This document shows, in pieces, positions 6,902 to 8,497 of a stretch of 8,497 nucleotides of DNA. The stretch is from Xanthobacteraceae bacterium. Its GTDB lineage: Bacteria; Pseudomonadota; Alphaproteobacteria; Rhizobiales; Xanthobacteraceae. The notes under the pieces were generated by a model, which made no database searches, was not told the origin of the DNA, and saw only the letters and a list, made by a program, of their open reading frames with translations. The DNA lies in assembly GCA_030037185.1 (NCBI GenBank), contig JASHRR010000935.1:1-8497 (forward strand), given 5' to 3'. Numbering within the stretch: the first letter of the stretch is position 1; each line of letters starts with the position of its first letter. A program made the position numbers and the translations under genes.

Positions 6902-7222
6902 TCAAAACAGCTTCAACCCCGGCGGCAGCGGCAGGCCGCCGGTGAGGTTCTTCATCTTCTCCTGCAGCAGCGTTTCGGCTTTGCGGCGCGCGTCTGCATG
7001 GGCAGCGACGATAAGGTCTTCCGTGATCTCCTTCTCGTCCGGCTTCATCAGCGATGGATCGAGGGTTACGGATTTGACCTCGCCCTTTGCGGTCATTTTC
7101 ATCGTCACCATGCCGCCGCCAGCCGTGCCCTCGACCTCAAGGTGATCGAGCTCGGCCTGCATCGCCTCCATCTTGGATTTGAGCTCGGCGGCTTGTTTCA
7201 TCAAGCCCATGAAATCTGCCAT
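6902..7222 (-). CDS. ybaB: YbaB/EbfC family nucleoid-associated protein
   Basis: YbaB/EbfC proteins form small DNA-binding dimers associated with the nucleoid and influence expression and DNA protection. The product is 106 residues, typical of the family. It has an N-terminal helix (MADFMGLMKQAAELKSKMEA) running to about residue 30. The strand region follows with VEGTAGGGMVTMKMTAKGE (30-48), the most conserved part. A C-terminal helix (about 65-92) is followed by the common LTGGLPLPPG ending (93-102). I chose the ATG at 7222 because AGAGGC lies about 6 bases before it; the ATG codons at 7240 and 7237 would precede that binding site. It sits between dnaX and recR, the usual arrangement. Confidence 0.96.
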   Translation of the reverse strand: MADFMGLMKQAAELKSKMEAMQAELDHLEVEGTAGGGMVTMKMTAKGEVKSVTLDPSLMKPDEKEITEDLIVAAHADARRKAETLLQEKMKNLTGGLPLPPGLKLF

Positions 7223-7246
7223 TTTTTCGCCTCTCATCATGCGTGG

Positions 7247-7267
7247 CTCCCCCGCAGCGCGGGGGAG
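7247..7267. repeat. perfect 9-bp hairpin upstream of ybaB
   Basis: CTCCCCCGC (7247-7255) pairs perfectly with GCGGGGGAG (7259-7267) around a 3-base loop. It ends 24 bases before the ybaB start codon on the transcribed strand. In a dnaX-ybaB transcript it would be a very stable stem close to the ribosome binding site. GC-rich palindromes of this kind are scattered between genes in bradyrhizobia, so it may be a copy of a dispersed repeat. Confidence 0.6.
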
Positions 7268-7269
7268 AT

Positions 7270-7307
7270 AAAATCCCCGCCCGCGCTGCCCCGCTCGCGG
7301 GTGGGGA
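7270..7307 (-). terminator. possible terminator or attenuator after dnaX
   Basis: On the minus strand a 12-position stem (arms 7296-7307 and 7274-7285, one A-C mismatch, 10-base loop) is followed directly by TTTT (7273-7270). It begins 9 bases after the dnaX stop. The stem is strong but the T run is short, so it could end some dnaX transcripts, reduce expression of ybaB-recR, or be half of a palindromic repeat together with the 7247-7267 hairpin. On the plus strand the mismatch becomes a G-T pair, but no T run follows there. Confidence 0.4.
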
Positions 7308-7315
7308 GTCGACTG

Positions 7316-8497
7316 CTACAAATCATCGTCCTCATCGTCCGATCCGCGGTGGGCGCCGAACACCGATTCATCGGCTGGCATTCCGCGCGGCTCTTCGTCC
7401 TCAACCGCTACCACCGGCGGCGGGGCTTCCGGCCGCCGGACTGCCACGATCTCGGTGCCCGGAAAGCGCGCCAGAACGCTTTGCACCAGCGGGTCGGCCG
7501 TTACGCCGCGCTTGAATTCCTCGCGACGCGCCGCGAGTTGCGACCTCACCGTCGGCTCGGCGGCCTCGGCCGACAGCGCGACCATCCAGCGTCGCCCGGT
7601 CAGCGTCGCCAGCCGCCGGCCGAGGTCGCCGATCACCGCGTTGGAGGCGCTGGGCTCGAGCGCGACCTCCAGTTTGCCGTCTTCGAATCGCACCAGGCGT
7701 ATGTCGCGCTCAAGTATGCTCTTAAGCTGCAGGTCGCGCTGCGCACCGGCGAAGGCGATCAGATCGGCAAATTGCGCAAACTTTGGCGATCGAGCCGTGC
7801 CCGGCATTGCGGCGCCGCGGCTTACCGCATCGCGCACCGGCGACGCAACCGGGGGCGCAAGGATCTGGCGGGCGACCCGGCTCTCCCCCTGTGGGGAAGG
7901 GCCAGGCACCGGGCGGGGAGCCCCGAGCGCCATGGTCTCGGCCGTCCCATCCGCCGCCGGAGGGTTTGGGAGATGGCCGGTCGCGGCGGGGGACGGCGAG
8001 TCGCTGAGCGAACGAATGACGTCCTCGGGCGACGGCAGATCGGCCGCATAGGCAATTCGCACGAGAACCATTTCGGCCGCCGCGATCGGCCGCGGAGCCT
8101 CCTTTACCTCGGCTCCTCCTTTGAGCAGCATTTGCCAGGTTCGCGACAGTACCCGCATGGAAAGGCCGGCCGCAAAATCACGGCCGCGCTTGCGTTCGAT
8201 TTCAGCGAGCGCGCGATCCTCGGCAAGCGCCGGCACAATTTTTACGCGGGTGACGAAATGCGTGAATGCGGCGAGCTCCGTAAGCACGGTCAGCGGATCG
8301 GCTCCGGAGTGGTACTGGTCGCGCAATTCGCCGAGCGCGCGGGCGATATCGCCGCGCATGAGGGCGTCGAACAGCTCGATGATGCGGCTCTGGTCGGCGA
8401 GACCCAGCATCTGGCGCACATCCTCGGCGCGCACCGACCCTGCGCCGTGTGAGATCGCCTGATCGAGCAGCGAAAGCGAATCGCGCACCGAGCCTTC
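7316..8497 (-). CDS. dnaX: DNA polymerase III subunit gamma/tau, 3' part
   Basis: DnaX is the ATPase and scaffold of the clamp loader, joining the polymerase cores to the sliding-clamp machinery. Only the last 393 residues are here; the frame runs off the right edge, so the ATPase domain lies outside the window. The visible part begins EGSVRDSLSLLDQAI, the well conserved end of the AAA+ region. Domain III (to about visible residue 160, ending near ADLPSPEDV) follows, then a Pro/Ala-rich linker (160-236), a C-terminal tau-type domain (about 237-357) and a Pro-rich, very acidic tail ending SDDEDDDL. I see no A-run heptamer of the kind that makes the shorter gamma form in E. coli within this part. 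The linker includes a palindromic insert (7879-7903). ybaB follows 93 bases downstream. Confidence 0.95.
   Translation of the reverse strand, partial: EGSVRDSLSLLDQAISHGAGSVRAEDVRQMLGLADQSRIIELFDALMRGDIARALGELRDQYHSGADPLTVLTELAAFTHFVTRVKIVPALAEDRALAEIERKRGRDFAAGLSMRVLSRTWQMLLKGGAEVKEAPRPIAAAEMVLVRIAYAADLPSPEDVIRSLSDSPSPAATGHLPNPPAADGTAETMALGAPRPVPGPSPQGESRVARQILAPPVASPVRDAVSRGAAMPGTARSPKFAQFADLIAFAGAQRDLQLKSILERDIRLVRFEDGKLEVALEPSASNAVIGDLGRRLATLTGRRWMVALSAEAAEPTVRSQLAARREEFKRGVTADPLVQSVLARFPGTEIVAVRRPEAPPPVVAVEDEEPRGMPADESVFGAHRGSDDEDDDL
7879..7903. repeat. REP-like palindrome inside the dnaX coding sequence
   Basis: Read on the coding strand, CTTCCCC and GGGGGAG form a 7-bp stem (one G-T pair) around ACA, extended by GGC/GCC at the ends. 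It encodes GPSPQGESR in the Pro-rich linker of DnaX. Translations such as PSPQGE are, from memory, typical of GC-rich palindromic repeats in bradyrhizobial genomes, so this is probably a repeat captured in frame. The reading frame stays open and both flanking domains are intact. Confidence 0.45.

Noticed and set aside
6998..8452. Plus-strand 484-codon open frame spanning ybaB, the gap and dnaX
   Set aside because: It is antisense to two clearly real genes, and its protein is rich in Arg, Gly and His with no domain. Long antisense frames are common in GC-rich DNA.

Overview
The window looks like a piece of a high-GC alphaproteobacterial chromosome, most likely a Bradyrhizobium/Rhodopseudomonas-type member of the Rhizobiales. 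The evidence is the GC-rich codon use, the cluster dnaX-ybaB-recR facing ampG-rmuC with def beside them, a secreted orphan protein of a type I associate with bradyrhizobia, and GC-rich palindromic repeats between and inside genes. The genus is an inference; no rRNA or marker alignment was possible.

Layout. Positions 1-270 hold only a weak small reading frame. A complete tRNA-Gly(GCC) lies on the minus strand at 271-345. About 900 bases (346-1260) then carry no convincing gene. A 277-residue exported protein of unknown function is encoded on the plus strand at 1261-2094. The 2095-2565 gap is unusually rich in RNA secondary-structure potential: several long inverted repeats, an A-rich 8-bp tandem repeat, and a compact branched fold including a GAAA tetraloop. 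It may contain an unannotated structured RNA. Peptide deformylase (def) follows on the minus strand (2566-3090). It is divergent from rmuC (3320-4573), which overlaps ampG (4570-6057) by 4 bases. Convergent with these, on the minus strand, is the classical replication/recombination group: the 3' part of dnaX (entering from the right edge), ybaB and recR.

Functions. DnaX is the clamp-loader subunit of DNA polymerase III. YbaB is a nucleoid-associated DNA-binding protein and RecR a recombination mediator; the three are commonly neighbours. RmuC is a predicted nuclease-fold protein linked to limiting DNA rearrangements. AmpG imports anhydro-muropeptides for peptidoglycan recycling. Def removes the formyl group from nascent proteins. 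These core genes look intact, although dnaX is cut by the window edge.

I see no CRISPR array, insertion sequence, prophage or defence system. The points most worth a second look are the structured region at about 2198-2460, a palindromic element inside the dnaX reading frame, and paired hairpins between dnaX and ybaB.
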